Assembly (NCBI GenBank): GCA_963930955.1
Contig: OZ006967.1
Coordinates: forward strand, 2,418,001 to 2,482,000
Length of the DNA: 64,000 nucleotides
Direction of reading: 5' to 3'
Source: Scatomonas sp963930955
GTDB lineage: Bacteria; Bacillota; Clostridia; Lachnospirales; Lachnospiraceae
The notes under the pieces are model-generated. The model searched no databases. It was not told the origin of the DNA and worked only from the letters and a program-made list of their open reading frames with translations. Positions 1 to 7,726 of this stretch are shown in pieces; positions within the stretch are counted from its first letter, which is position 1; every line of letters begins with the position of its first letter. The position numbers were made by a program, and so were the translations under genes.

Positions 1-36
1 GATCTGTTTGATCTCTTCAATTCCAAGACTGTTCAT
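1..36 (-). CDS. fabZ: FabZ, 3-hydroxyacyl-ACP dehydratase (first 12 codons only)
   Basis: Only the first 12 codons (MNSLGIEEIKQI) lie in the window, preceded by a strong TAAGGAGGAT ribosome site at 41-50. FabZ dehydrates 3-hydroxyacyl-ACP during fatty acid elongation. The peptide fits the usual start of the family, and fabZ normally follows accB in clostridial fab operons. The call rests on this short peptide plus its position, so the catalytic residues cannot be checked. Confidence 0.7.
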   Translation of the reverse strand, partial: MNSLGIEEIKQI

Positions 37-47
37 CTGTATCCTCC

Positions 48-506
48 TTAAGGCACGATCCGGAACAGAGGCTGTCCGTACTCTACGGCCTGGCCGTTTT
101 CCACCAGGATCTCCGCCACGGTTCCGCTGTAATCGCTCTCGATCTCATTCATCAGCTTCATGGCCTCCACAATGGCTACGATCTGGCCCTTCTGCACCGT
201 GGATCCCACAGTTACGTAGGGCTCCGCCTCCTCTGAGGGGGCGGCGTAGAACACGCCTACCAGGGGAGAAGTGATGATCAGCCCTTCCTTCTCCTCTGCC
301 GCCGGAGCCGTTTCCGCCGCCGGGGCGGGAGCCGGGTTCTGAACCGGAGCTGGAGCCGCTGTCATCACCACGGGAGCGGCGCTGACCGCCGGAGCGTTCT
401 GTTTGCCCTGGAGGGACAGCTTCACGTCTCCTTCCTCGTAGGAAAATTCCTGCAGTCCGGATTTGGCAAATACCTCTATGATCTTACTGATTTCTTCAAC
501 GTTCAT
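48..506 (-). CDS. accB: AccB, biotin carboxyl carrier protein of acetyl-CoA carboxylase
   Basis: Carrier subunit of acetyl-CoA carboxylase, 152 residues, supplying malonyl-CoA to the fab pathway around it. An N-terminal segment (1-35) is followed by an Ala/Pro-rich mobile linker (about 36-72) and the C-terminal biotinyl domain. The biotin-accepting lysine is K117 in EAMKLMN, a mild variant of the common EAMKMMN. The frame stays open to 644 upstream, but that part overlaps the end of fabF in another frame and does not look like AccB. The start MNVEEISK has a GGAGGTG ribosome site about ten bases ahead, so I use it. It lies 17 bases after fabF and just before fabZ, clearly one transcript. Confidence 0.95.
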   Translation of the reverse strand: MNVEEISKIIEVFAKSGLQEFSYEEGDVKLSLQGKQNAPAVSAAPVVMTAAPAPVQNPAPAPAAETAPAAEEKEGLIITSPLVGVFYAAPSEEAEPYVTVGSTVQKGQIVAIVEAMKLMNEIESDYSGTVAEILVENGQAVEYGQPLFRIVP

Positions 507-523
507 GTTTTCAGGCACCTCCG

Positions 524-1762
524 TCAGCCTTCCCATTTTTTCAGCAGCAGGGTGGCGTTGTGTCCGCCGAATCCCAGAGAGTTGGTCATGGCGTAGCGGA
601 TCTCCTGCTGTACCGGCGCTCCGATACAGTAGTTCAGATCGCACTCGCCCTCGGTCTCTTTGCTGCCCACGGTCTGGTGGATGAAGCCCTCCATCAGGCT
701 CTTAACACAGACCACGCACTCCACGCCGCCGGCTGCTCCCAGCAGATGGCCGATCATGGATTTGGTGGAATTGATCTTTACATTGTGTGCCGCCTCCCCG
801 AAGGCCAGCTTAATGGCCCGGGTCTCCGACAGGTCGTTTAAGGGAGTGCTGGTTCCGTGGGCGTTGATATAGTCCACGTCCTCCGGCTGCACCCCGGCTT
901 CTTCCATAGCCAGGCTCATGGCCTTGGCCGCGCCGGAACCGTCCTCAATGGGAGCGGTCACGTGGTGAGCATCGCCGGTGGCGCCGTAGCCCACCATTTC
1001 CGCCAGGATCTTAGCTCCTCTGGCTTTGGCGTGCTCCAGTTCCTCCAGGATCACGATACCGGCTCCCTCTCCCAGCACGAAGCCGCTCCGGTCCTTGTCA
1101 AAGGGGATGGAAGCCCGCTCCGGATCGTTGCAGGTGGTCAGGGCGGTCAGGTTGGTAAACCCGGACACCCCGATGGGGGTAATGGCATTCTCCGTACCTC
1201 CGGCGATCATTACCTCCGCGTCCCCGTACTGGATGGCCCGGAAGGCGTCGCCGATGCTGTGGGTTCCGGAAGCGCAGGCGGTGACAATGTCGGTGCACTT
1301 GCCTCTGGCTCCCAGCTGGATGGATACGTTGCCCGCCGCCATGTTGGAGATCATCATGGGCACCAGCATCAGGTTTACCTTAGCCGGTCCCTTCTCCAGC
1401 AGCTTCTGGTGCTCCCGTTCAATGGCCTGAAGGCTTCCCACCCCGGAGCCGATGATAACGCCTACCCGATAGGGATCCTCCTGGCTCATGTCCAGGCCTG
1501 CCATAGCGAAGGCTTCTTTGGCAGCCGCCACAGCGTACTGGGAGAAGTTTTCCATTCTCTTGGCCGCTTTAAAATCCATATAGTCCGCGGCTTTAAAGTC
1601 CTTGACCTCCGCCGCGATCTTAACCTTGTAATCGGTGGTATCAAATTTGGTGATGGGGCCGATGCCCACTTTTCCTTCCCGGATGCCTGCCCAGAAGTCG
1701 TCCACGTTATTGCCCAGGGGCGTTACGGCTCCCAGACCGGTGATCACTACTCTTCTCTTCAT
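524..1762 (-). CDS. fabF: FabF, beta-ketoacyl-ACP synthase II
   Basis: Condensing enzyme that extends acyl-ACP with malonyl-ACP; 412 residues, the normal length. The thiolase-fold catalytic triad is visible: C163 in TACASGTHS, H302 in NAHGTSTP and H339 in SMIGH, with K334 close by in NSTKS. The glycine-rich C-terminal motif NSLGFGGHN is present near the end. It begins 13 bases after fabG stops and is followed by accB, so it belongs to the same fatty-acid operon. Nothing is unusual. Confidence 0.97.
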   Translation of the reverse strand: MKRRVVITGLGAVTPLGNNVDDFWAGIREGKVGIGPITKFDTTDYKVKIAAEVKDFKAADYMDFKAAKRMENFSQYAVAAAKEAFAMAGLDMSQEDPYRVGVIIGSGVGSLQAIEREHQKLLEKGPAKVNLMLVPMMISNMAAGNVSIQLGARGKCTDIVTACASGTHSIGDAFRAIQYGDAEVMIAGGTENAITPIGVSGFTNLTALTTCNDPERASIPFDKDRSGFVLGEGAGIVILEELEHAKARGAKILAEMVGYGATGDAHHVTAPIEDGSGAAKAMSLAMEEAGVQPEDVDYINAHGTSTPLNDLSETRAIKLAFGEAAHNVKINSTKSMIGHLLGAAGGVECVVCVKSLMEGFIHQTVGSKETEGECDLNYCIGAPVQQEIRYAMTNSLGFGGHNATLLLKKWEG

Positions 1763-1775
1763 TTTTTTCTCTCCT

Positions 1776-2516
1776 TTACATGGCCATGCCGCCGTCTACG
1801 CACAGCACCTGCCCGGTTATATAGGCTGCCTCCTCAGAGGCCAGGAAGGCTGCGGCCTGGGCCACATCTTCCGGTTTTCCGAATTTCTGCAGGGGGATCT
1901 CCTTTAAGGTGGCCGCCTTGGTCTCCTCCGGCAGCACCGCTGTCATCTCCGTTTCAATGAATCCGGGGGCAATGGCGTTGACCGTAATGCCCCGGGAGGC
2001 CAGTTCCTTGGCCGCGGATTTGGTAAGTCCGATGATCCCCGCTTTGGAAGCGCTGTAGTTTACCTGGCCCCCGTTGCCTCTGAGGCCTACTACGGAGGAC
2101 AGATTGATGATCCGGCCGCTTCTCTGCTTCAGCATCTGTCTGGCGGCGAAGCGGATGGTGTGGAAGGCGCCCTTCAGGTTGGTGTCTACCACCGTGTCGA
2201 AGTCCTCCTCCTTCATCTGCATCAGCAGGCCGTCTCTGGTGACGCCCGCGTTGTTTACCAGAATGTCGATGCGCTTATATTCTTTGATGATGTCCTTCAT
2301 AAAGGCTTCGCAGGCTCCGTAGTCGGACACGTCGCACTGCATGGCGCAGGCTTCTCCTCCTGCCGCCTCGATTTCCTGCTTGACTGCCTCCGCCTTCTCC
2401 GCGGAGCCGTTGTAGTTCACCACCACAAAATTTCCTCTTCTGCCCAGCTCCAGGGCAATGGCTCTCCCGATCCCCCGGGACGCCCCTGTCACTACGGCAA
2501 CTTTTTTCTCTGCCAT
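1776..2516 (-). CDS. fabG: FabG, 3-oxoacyl-ACP reductase
   Basis: NADPH-dependent short-chain dehydrogenase for the first reduction of the elongation cycle; 246 residues, standard size. It shows TGASRGIG (residues 10-17, nucleotide binding), NNAG (88-91), S141 and the Y154-x3-K158 catalytic pair in YSASK. An AGGAGGAG ribosome site sits a few bases before the ATG. It lies 13 bases after fabD and 13 before fabF. Other SDR enzymes share these motifs, but the position inside the fab operon settles the call. Confidence 0.97.
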   Translation of the reverse strand: MAEKKVAVVTGASRGIGRAIALELGRRGNFVVVNYNGSAEKAEAVKQEIEAAGGEACAMQCDVSDYGACEAFMKDIIKEYKRIDILVNNAGVTRDGLLMQMKEEDFDTVVDTNLKGAFHTIRFAARQMLKQRSGRIINLSSVVGLRGNGGQVNYSASKAGIIGLTKSAAKELASRGITVNAIAPGFIETEMTAVLPEETKAATLKEIPLQKFGKPEDVAQAAAFLASEEAAYITGQVLCVDGGMAM

Positions 2517-2529
2517 CTTGCTCCTCCTG

Positions 2530-3450
2530 TCAGGCTAAGGCCGAAGCCACTTTTTCGATATCTCCGCAGGTGCCTACCTGATAAACCACGGCGCTGCGGT
2601 CGATCTTCCGCAGGAAGCCCGTCAGGGTCTTGCCCGGTCCGATCTCCACAAAGGTATCCACTCCGTTTGCCAGCATATACTCCATGCTCTGCTGCCAGCG
2701 CACAGAGGAAGATACCTGCTGCTTCAGCAGCTCTTTGGTAAGACGGATGTCCGTCACCGGCTCCGCCGTCACGTTGGTAACGTAGGGGATCTGCAGAGGG
2801 GTGAATTCCACCTGGTTCAGAGTCTCCAGAAGTTTTTCCCCGGCAGGCTCCAGCATGGGGGAATGGAAAGGTCCGCTGACATTTAAGGGCAGCACTCTTC
2901 TGGCGCCCTTTTCCTTCAGCACCTGGGAAGCCTTCTCCACCGCCGCCTTCCGGCCGGTGATCACGATCTGTCCCGGACAGTTGTAGTTGGCGATCCAGGC
3001 TCCCTCGATGCCCTGCAGGCCCTCTTCAATGGCTGCGGCTTCCATGCCCAGCACAGCCGCCATGCCCCCCTCCCCTGCGGGAACCGTATCCTGCATCAGG
3101 ATGCCTCTCTCCCGGACGGTGCGGATGGCGTCGGCGGCGCTCATGCCGCCTGCCGCATGAATGGCGCAGTACTCGCCCAGGCTCAGTCCCGCGGTAATAT
3201 CCGGCTTCACGCCGGCCTCCTCCAGGACTTTTTCCATGGCCAGACAGGTGGTCACCAGTGCTGCCTGGGTGTACTCCGTCAGATCCAGCTTATCATTTTC
3301 CTCAAAGCAGAGGGCTTTCATATCCAGCTTCAGCAGGTCGGAGGCCATATCGTAGATCTCCGCCGCTTTGGGGTATGCTTCATAAAAATCCTTTCCCATG
3401 CCGGCGGCCTGTGCCCCCTGACCCGGGAAGATAAATGCGGTCTTACTCAT
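2530..3450 (-). CDS. fabD: FabD, malonyl-CoA:ACP transacylase
   Basis: Moves the malonyl group from CoA to acyl carrier protein; 306 residues. It carries FPGQGAQ at the N-terminus, the nucleophile S90 in GLSLGEY and H196 in GPFHSPM, the residues of the acyl-transferase Ser-His dyad. Its start codon overlaps the end of fabK by 8 bases, which points to translational coupling. Length and motifs are normal. Confidence 0.96.
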   Translation of the reverse strand: MSKTAFIFPGQGAQAAGMGKDFYEAYPKAAEIYDMASDLLKLDMKALCFEENDKLDLTEYTQAALVTTCLAMEKVLEEAGVKPDITAGLSLGEYCAIHAAGGMSAADAIRTVRERGILMQDTVPAGEGGMAAVLGMEAAAIEEGLQGIEGAWIANYNCPGQIVITGRKAAVEKASQVLKEKGARRVLPLNVSGPFHSPMLEPAGEKLLETLNQVEFTPLQIPYVTNVTAEPVTDIRLTKELLKQQVSSSVRWQQSMEYMLANGVDTFVEIGPGKTLTGFLRKIDRSAVVYQVGTCGDIEKVASALA

Positions 3451-4381
3451 AGATTCCGGTTCCTTTCATGAGTTTATCAGTTTCTGTTACCAGACGGTCG
3501 ATGATCTCCTGGCAGGTGGGGATGTCCCGGATCATGCCGGCGATCTGTCCGGACATAAGACTTCCGGTCTTGGTGTCGCCCTCCTGCACTGCCCGGCGCA
3601 GGCCGCCTACGGTCAGGCCTTCCAGCTCCTCAAAGGAGGCTCCCTTCTTCTCCAGCTCCAGGTACTCCTTGGTCACCGCGTTCCGGAGAACCCGCACCGG
3701 ATGGCCGGTGCTTCTGCCGGTGACTCTGGTATCGATATCTTTTGCTTTCACAATGTAGTCTTTGTAGTTCTGATGCACCACCGCTTCTTTAGAAGCCACG
3801 AACCGGGTGCCCAGCTGTACGCCTTTGGCTCCCAGCATAAAGGCTGCCGCGATGCCCCTGCCGTCGGCAATGCCGCCGGCCGCGATCACCGGGATCTTCA
3901 CCGCGTCCGCTACCTGGGGAACCAGTACCATGGTAGTGGTCTCGCCGATGTGTCCGCCGGACTCGGTTCCTTCCGCCACCACGGCGTCCACTCCGGCCCG
4001 CTCCATCATTTTGGCCAGGGCCACGGAAGCTACTACCGGGATTACACAGATGCCTGCTTCCTTCCAGGAAGCCAAATACTTGCCTGGATTTCCGGCGCCG
4101 GTGGTAACCACCTTCACCCCTTCCTCGGCCACTACTTTCGCCACATCGTCCGCGTAGGGACTCATGAGCATGATATTCACGCCGAAGGGTTTATCTGTCA
4201 GTTCTTTGGCCTTGCGGATCTCCTCACGGACCCACTCCGCCGGAGCGTTAGCCGCTCCGATCAGTCCCAGACCGCCTGCCTCGGACACTGCCGCGGCCAG
4301 ATGATGCTCCGCCACCCAGGCCATACCGCCCTGGATGATCGGATACTTGATTCCCAGCAACTTTGTCACTTCCGTCTGCAT
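3443..4381 (-). CDS. fabK: FabK, FMN-dependent enoyl-ACP reductase II
   Basis: Last reductive step of fatty acid elongation, by the FMN TIM-barrel enzyme used by streptococci and many clostridia in place of FabI; 312 residues. The nitronate-monooxygenase-like fold shows in the opening IKYPIIQGGMAWV, in EGTESGGHIGE and in the phosphate-binding AAGGIADGRGIAAA. FabK proteins are intrinsically insensitive to triclosan (known for the family). A 2-nitropropane dioxygenase would look similar, but the place between fabH and fabD supports FabK. There is no room for an acpP gene between fabH and fabK, so acpP must lie elsewhere. Confidence 0.93.
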   Translation of the reverse strand: MQTEVTKLLGIKYPIIQGGMAWVAEHHLAAAVSEAGGLGLIGAANAPAEWVREEIRKAKELTDKPFGVNIMLMSPYADDVAKVVAEEGVKVVTTGAGNPGKYLASWKEAGICVIPVVASVALAKMMERAGVDAVVAEGTESGGHIGETTTMVLVPQVADAVKIPVIAAGGIADGRGIAAAFMLGAKGVQLGTRFVASKEAVVHQNYKDYIVKAKDIDTRVTGRSTGHPVRVLRNAVTKEYLELEKKGASFEELEGLTVGGLRRAVQEGDTKTGSLMSGQIAGMIRDIPTCQEIIDRLVTETDKLMKGTGIYE

Positions 4382-4426
4382 TGTGATAACCTCTCTCTTT
4401 CTATATTGATTTTGTTGTTTTCTCTC

Positions 4427-5380
4427 TTACCACTCCAGATAAGCGGCTCCCCAGGTAAGGCCTCCGCCGAAGCCGACCATCACCAGCTTGTCGCCTTTTT
4501 TGAACCGGCCTGCCCGGTTCAGCTCATCCAGCAGGATGGGCACGCTGGCGGAAGAGGTATTCCCATATTCATGCATGTTCATAGGGAACTTCTCCAGGGG
4601 CAGCTTCATCTTCTTCACCGCCGCCTCCACGATCCGGGCGTTGGCCTGGTGGAGCACAAAGGTGTCGATGTCATTGGCTGTGATGGGAAGCTTTTCCATA
4701 AGCTCCCTGACTACCTCCGGGATCCGCTTCACGGCAAACATAAAGATTTCCTTACCGTCCATGGTCATGTTATAGGCTTCCTCCGGCAGTCCCTGGGTGT
4801 AGGGAGTTGCCTTGGCCAGAGCCTCGCCCCGGGAGCCGTCGGAATGCAGCACGCACTCAAAAGGCGCCTCCGGATCCGCCTGAAGCACTGCCGCTCCCGC
4901 TCCGTCTCCGAAAAGGATGCAGGTGCTCCGGTCCGTCCAGTTTACCAGATTGGAAAGGCTCTCCGCTCCGATGATCAGGATGGTCTTGTAGATCCCGCCG
5001 CGGATAAAGGCCTGGGCAGTGCAGTAGGCGTATACGAAACCGCTGCAGGCAGCGTTCAGGTCGTAGCACACCGCGTTTTTGGCCCCGATCATTTCCTGGA
5101 CCTGGCAGGCCACACAGGGCACCACCGCGTTGGGGGAGGCGGTGGAAAGGATGATCATGTCGATCTCCTCCGGGGAAATGCCGCTCATCTCCAGGGCTTT
5201 CTTTGAAGCCTCCGCCGACATGGTGGCTGTGGATTCCTCTCCGGAAATAATGTGCCGTCTGGCGATTCCCGTGCGCTCCTGGATCCAGGCATCGTTGGTC
5301 TCCACCATCTGGGCCAGGTCATCGTTGGTCAGTACTTTGCCGGGTACATAGGAGCCCGTGCCGCATATTCTTCCATTCAT
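4427..5380 (-). CDS. fabH: FabH, beta-ketoacyl-ACP synthase III
   Basis: Starts fatty acid synthesis by condensing acetyl-CoA (or a branched primer) with malonyl-ACP; 317 residues. The catalytic triad is C112 in NAACSGF, H244 in LHQANARI and N274 in GNTSSAS. It is the first gene of the operon and lies directly downstream of a strong promoter. No regulator gene (FapR or FabT) precedes it in this window; the upstream neighbour is an unrelated cassette separated by a terminator. Confidence 0.96.
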   Translation of the reverse strand: MNGRICGTGSYVPGKVLTNDDLAQMVETNDAWIQERTGIARRHIISGEESTATMSAEASKKALEMSGISPEEIDMIILSTASPNAVVPCVACQVQEMIGAKNAVCYDLNAACSGFVYAYCTAQAFIRGGIYKTILIIGAESLSNLVNWTDRSTCILFGDGAGAAVLQADPEAPFECVLHSDGSRGEALAKATPYTQGLPEEAYNMTMDGKEIFMFAVKRIPEVVRELMEKLPITANDIDTFVLHQANARIVEAAVKKMKLPLEKFPMNMHEYGNTSSASVPILLDELNRAGRFKKGDKLVMVGFGGGLTWGAAYLEW

Positions 5381-5410
5381 ACTGATTCTCCATTTATTTT
5401 TAATCTAAAA

Positions 5411-5453
5411 TAGTTTGACTACTAAAGTATATAATATTTCTTTGGATTGTCAA
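5411..5453 (-). promoter_or_regulatory. fab operon promoter with a possible regulator site
   Basis: On the minus strand TTGACA (5448-5453) and TATACT (5426-5431) are 16 bases apart, a near-consensus housekeeping promoter for fabH. Overlapping its downstream edge is an imperfect dyad, TAGTTTGACTACTAAAGTA (5411-5429). It loosely recalls the TTTGA...TCAAA sites of MarR-type FabT regulators, but the right half does not match well, so the operator part is only a suggestion. Confidence 0.75.
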
Positions 5454-5467
5454 GCGGAATTCTGCAC

Positions 5468-5500
5468 AAAAATGCCGCCGGACCATACAGCCGTCCGGCA
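5468..5500 (-). terminator. Rho-independent terminator after the DUF4097 gene
   Basis: Read on the minus strand, a GC-rich hairpin (TGCCGGAC paired with GTCCGGCGGCA) is followed by five T residues. It separates the PadR/HAAS/DUF4097 cassette from the fab promoter. Confidence 0.8.
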
Positions 5501-5540
5501 GCACTTCTATGATCTATCACCCTTCGCGTTATCAATCCAT

Positions 5541-5559
5541 TAGCGTCCGTGTACAAAGG
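5541..5559 (+). repeat. Solo copy of a TA-flanked terminal repeat
   Basis: TAGCGTCCGTGTACAAAGG matches the terminal inverted repeats of the 279-bp element near 11.5 kb and of the palindrome near 14.4 kb (15 of 15 with the latter). No partner end is found nearby; to its right the DUF4097 coding region begins within 20 bases. It looks like an isolated end or a relic. Confidence 0.65.
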
Positions 5560-5577
5560 TTTCCTGCAGAGCACCTG

Positions 5578-6546
5578 TCACTCCAGCCGCATATCCCCGC
5601 TTCCGGTCCGCAGACGGATCTGAAATTCCGGGGAGGCTCCATAAACCCCTTGGAATCGTTTTGCGTCCTCATCCGCTCCCAGTTCCCGGAACACAGCCCC
5701 TTCCAGATCTCCGGAACCGGTTTCCGTCTCCAGGCTGAAGGAAGCGTCCGCCAGATTCCGGATGTGTACGTCTCCGCTGGAGGTTTCCACCTGAATTTCT
5801 TCTCCCCCGCAGTCCAGCAGCACATCCCCGGAACCTGTCTTTACAGTACGGCTGCCGTTTCCTCCGGGCAGTTCCACATTTCCGGAGCCGGTAGAACCGC
5901 GGACCGCTCCCTCCTGGTTTTCTGCCTGTACATCCCCGGAACCGGTTTCAAACTCCAGGCTTCCTCGGCATCCGTAAGTCTGAAGATTGCCGCTGCCTGT
6001 ATGCACGGTCAAAGCCGCGTCCAGCTGGTCAAGCCGGATATCTCCGCTGCCGGCAGTCAGGGACAGGCTGCTGCAGGAAAAGCTGTCCGCCTCCACATTG
6101 CCGCTGCCGGTGACCACCGTAAGTTTCCCCGCATACTCCTCCGGCAAAGTAATTTCCGCCCGGCTGATGCCGCTGCCGAAACTGAAAAACCAGAACGCCC
6201 CGTAGTCCTTTCCCTTCGTGACCGCCACCTGGCCGCTGTCCTCATCCCGCAGGATCCGGGCAAAATTCTCCTCCTTGGGATCTCCGGAAAAGATTTCCGT
6301 CAGCACCATCTGGCTGCCGCCTCCCCGGGAAAATTGCAGATCTACGGAACCGTAATCCAGACGGATCTCCCGGATCCCGGAGAGATCCACTTCCTGGGTG
6401 CGCTCTCCCCGCCCAAGGGAAAAGCTCCGCCGCAGGCTTTCCCCGAAGTCTCCCTGTCCCGCCCGGATTCCCCATATCAGGACCCCGGCAAGAAAGCAGG
6501 CAATGGCGGCCAGCAGCAGGATCAATACGATTTTTCCTCTTCTCAT
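5578..6546 (-). CDS. DUF4097-family beta-repeat surface protein
   Basis: 322-residue protein with one N-terminal membrane anchor (about residues 5-28, after MRRGK), so the rest is probably outside the cell. From residue 120 on it is a run of short beta-strand repeats marked by GSGDV, GSGNV and GSGDI, the hallmark of DUF4097 (putative adhesin) proteins. The exact biochemical role of the family is unknown. It is the last gene of a PadR - HAAS - DUF4097 unit, 9 bases after the HAAS gene. In related Firmicutes this trio recurs as a PadR-controlled envelope cassette, which suggests a part in envelope sensing rather than true adhesion. Confidence 0.85.
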   Translation of the reverse strand: MRRGKIVLILLLAAIACFLAGVLIWGIRAGQGDFGESLRRSFSLGRGERTQEVDLSGIREIRLDYGSVDLQFSRGGGSQMVLTEIFSGDPKEENFARILRDEDSGQVAVTKGKDYGAFWFFSFGSGISRAEITLPEEYAGKLTVVTGSGNVEADSFSCSSLSLTAGSGDIRLDQLDAALTVHTGSGNLQTYGCRGSLEFETGSGDVQAENQEGAVRGSTGSGNVELPGGNGSRTVKTGSGDVLLDCGGEEIQVETSSGDVHIRNLADASFSLETETGSGDLEGAVFRELGADEDAKRFQGVYGASPEFQIRLRTGSGDMRLE

Positions 6547-6555
6547 ACCGGCCCC

Positions 6556-7260
6556 CTACTTCCGCTCCTGCTCCATTATCAGATGTACAATGGTCTGCAC
6601 GCAGGGAGCAATGAGCCAGATGACCCAGGTAATATACCAGGCCATGGTCCCGAAGCTGATGACAAAATAAAGGATGGTTGCCAGCAGCCAGATCACCGAA
6701 TCTATGGCCTTGCGCATCTCCCGGCTCCGGTCTGTGCCGCTTTTCCACTCCTTAAATTCCTCTACAATGGTGTCGTCCTTCTTCTCATACTTCTGATATT
6801 TCCCGTAAAGTCCGGAGCAATACACCCGCATGCCGGTGGCGACAGCCGTAAAGATCAGCATAACGATAAATCCCGTAAGGCCGTAAACCACATCCACCTC
6901 TCCGGTGGAACTAACCCCGTAGCCGATGGCTACTATGATCATCCACACGGCAAACCCTACAATATACAGGCTCACCGACACTGCATTCAGCAGGGAACGC
7001 TTTCTGCGGACTGTAAAATCCTCCTCTTTCCTCTCAGCCGTGTCCAGGGGCTCCATGAATTCCCGGAACAGTTCCCGCACGTCCCCGGCGGAATCCAGCG
7101 CGCACTGGTAGGCATCCTCTTCCCGGTATCCCTGGCCCATCAGGTCCTCGTACCGTTCCTCCATATTGCCGATGAGTTCTTCTTTTAATTCCAGGACCTT
7201 CCGGCTCTTGGGAACGTCCTTTAAAAGTTCGTCCATGAATGTTCTCAGTCTCTCTTTCAT
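6556..7260 (-). CDS. HAAS-domain (DUF1700-like) membrane protein
   Basis: 234 residues. The first 70 residues (MKERLRTFMDEL..., with EELIGNMEERYEDLMGQGYREEDAYQ) form the helical HAAS / permease-prefix domain, which in other bacteria is found next to PadR regulators and is thought to transmit signals. Four or so hydrophobic segments follow in the C-terminal two thirds, with a charged loop at about 150-180. It sits 12 bases after padR and 9 before the DUF4097 gene. Function beyond a membrane partner in this cassette cannot be told from sequence. Confidence 0.82.
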   Translation of the reverse strand: MKERLRTFMDELLKDVPKSRKVLELKEELIGNMEERYEDLMGQGYREEDAYQCALDSAGDVRELFREFMEPLDTAERKEEDFTVRRKRSLLNAVSVSLYIVGFAVWMIIVAIGYGVSSTGEVDVVYGLTGFIVMLIFTAVATGMRVYCSGLYGKYQKYEKKDDTIVEEFKEWKSGTDRSREMRKAIDSVIWLLATILYFVISFGTMAWYITWVIWLIAPCVQTIVHLIMEQERK

Positions 7261-7272
7261 TTTCCGCCTCTC

Positions 7273-7596
7273 CTATCGCAATAATTTGTCAATGAGCTCT
7301 TTGGCTTCTTCCCAGTCCCGCTTGTAACCGCAGTAGGCGGCCCTCCCCTCAGGGGTGATGGAGTAATACCTCCGTCTGGCTCCCGTTTTCTGGTTTCCCC
7401 AGTAAGCGGTAATATAACCTGCCTGCTCCAGCCTCCGAAAAGCGGTATACAGGGTGGCTTCCTTCAATTCATACCGATTATCCGTTTTCTCCAGGATATC
7501 CTTGTTGATCTGATATCCGTAACTATCCCTTTCCATGAGATGGGACAGGATAATGGCTTCCGTATGGCCCCGGATAATATCCGATGTGATAGACAT
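7273..7596 (-). CDS. PadR-family transcriptional regulator
   Basis: 107-residue winged-helix protein. It has the PadR core: HLMERDSYGYQI in the first helices, ELKEATLYTAFRRLEQAGYITAYW as recognition helix and wing entry, and ARRRYYSITPEGR as the wing. Short PadR proteins of this class repress their own operon and respond to envelope-active compounds or unknown ligands. It leads the cassette and has a matching inverted repeat in its own promoter, so autoregulation is likely. Confidence 0.92.
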   Translation of the reverse strand: MSITSDIIRGHTEAIILSHLMERDSYGYQINKDILEKTDNRYELKEATLYTAFRRLEQAGYITAYWGNQKTGARRRYYSITPEGRAAYCGYKRDWEEAKELIDKLLR

Positions 7597-7621
7597 AGGT
7601 TTACCTCCCTTCCTGTTTTAC

Positions 7622-7655
7622 ATCATATTCCATAATACCTCATCTGTCAAGGTAT
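7622..7655 (-). promoter_or_regulatory. padR promoter with probable autoregulatory operator
   Basis: Minus-strand TTGACA (7645-7650) and TATGAT (7622-7627) are 17 bases apart. An inverted repeat, ATACCT at 7635-7640 and AGGTAT at 7650-7655 with a 9-base gap, overlaps the -35 box. Its form fits PadR operators, which are often ATAC...GTAT dyads, so the padR product probably binds here. Confidence 0.8.
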
Positions 7656-7661
7656 ATTATC

Positions 7662-7700
7662 TAAAAAAACAGACTTCCCATTTCTGAAAAGTCTGTTTTT
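7662..7700 (-). terminator. Bidirectional terminator after the DHHW gene
   Basis: AAAAACAGACTT and AAGTCTGTTTTT form a 12-bp stem with T tracts on both strands. It ends the DHHW/MBOAT transcript just before the padR promoter. Confidence 0.88.
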
Positions 7701-7726
7701 CTGATTCTGAATCTTCTTCCGTTCTT

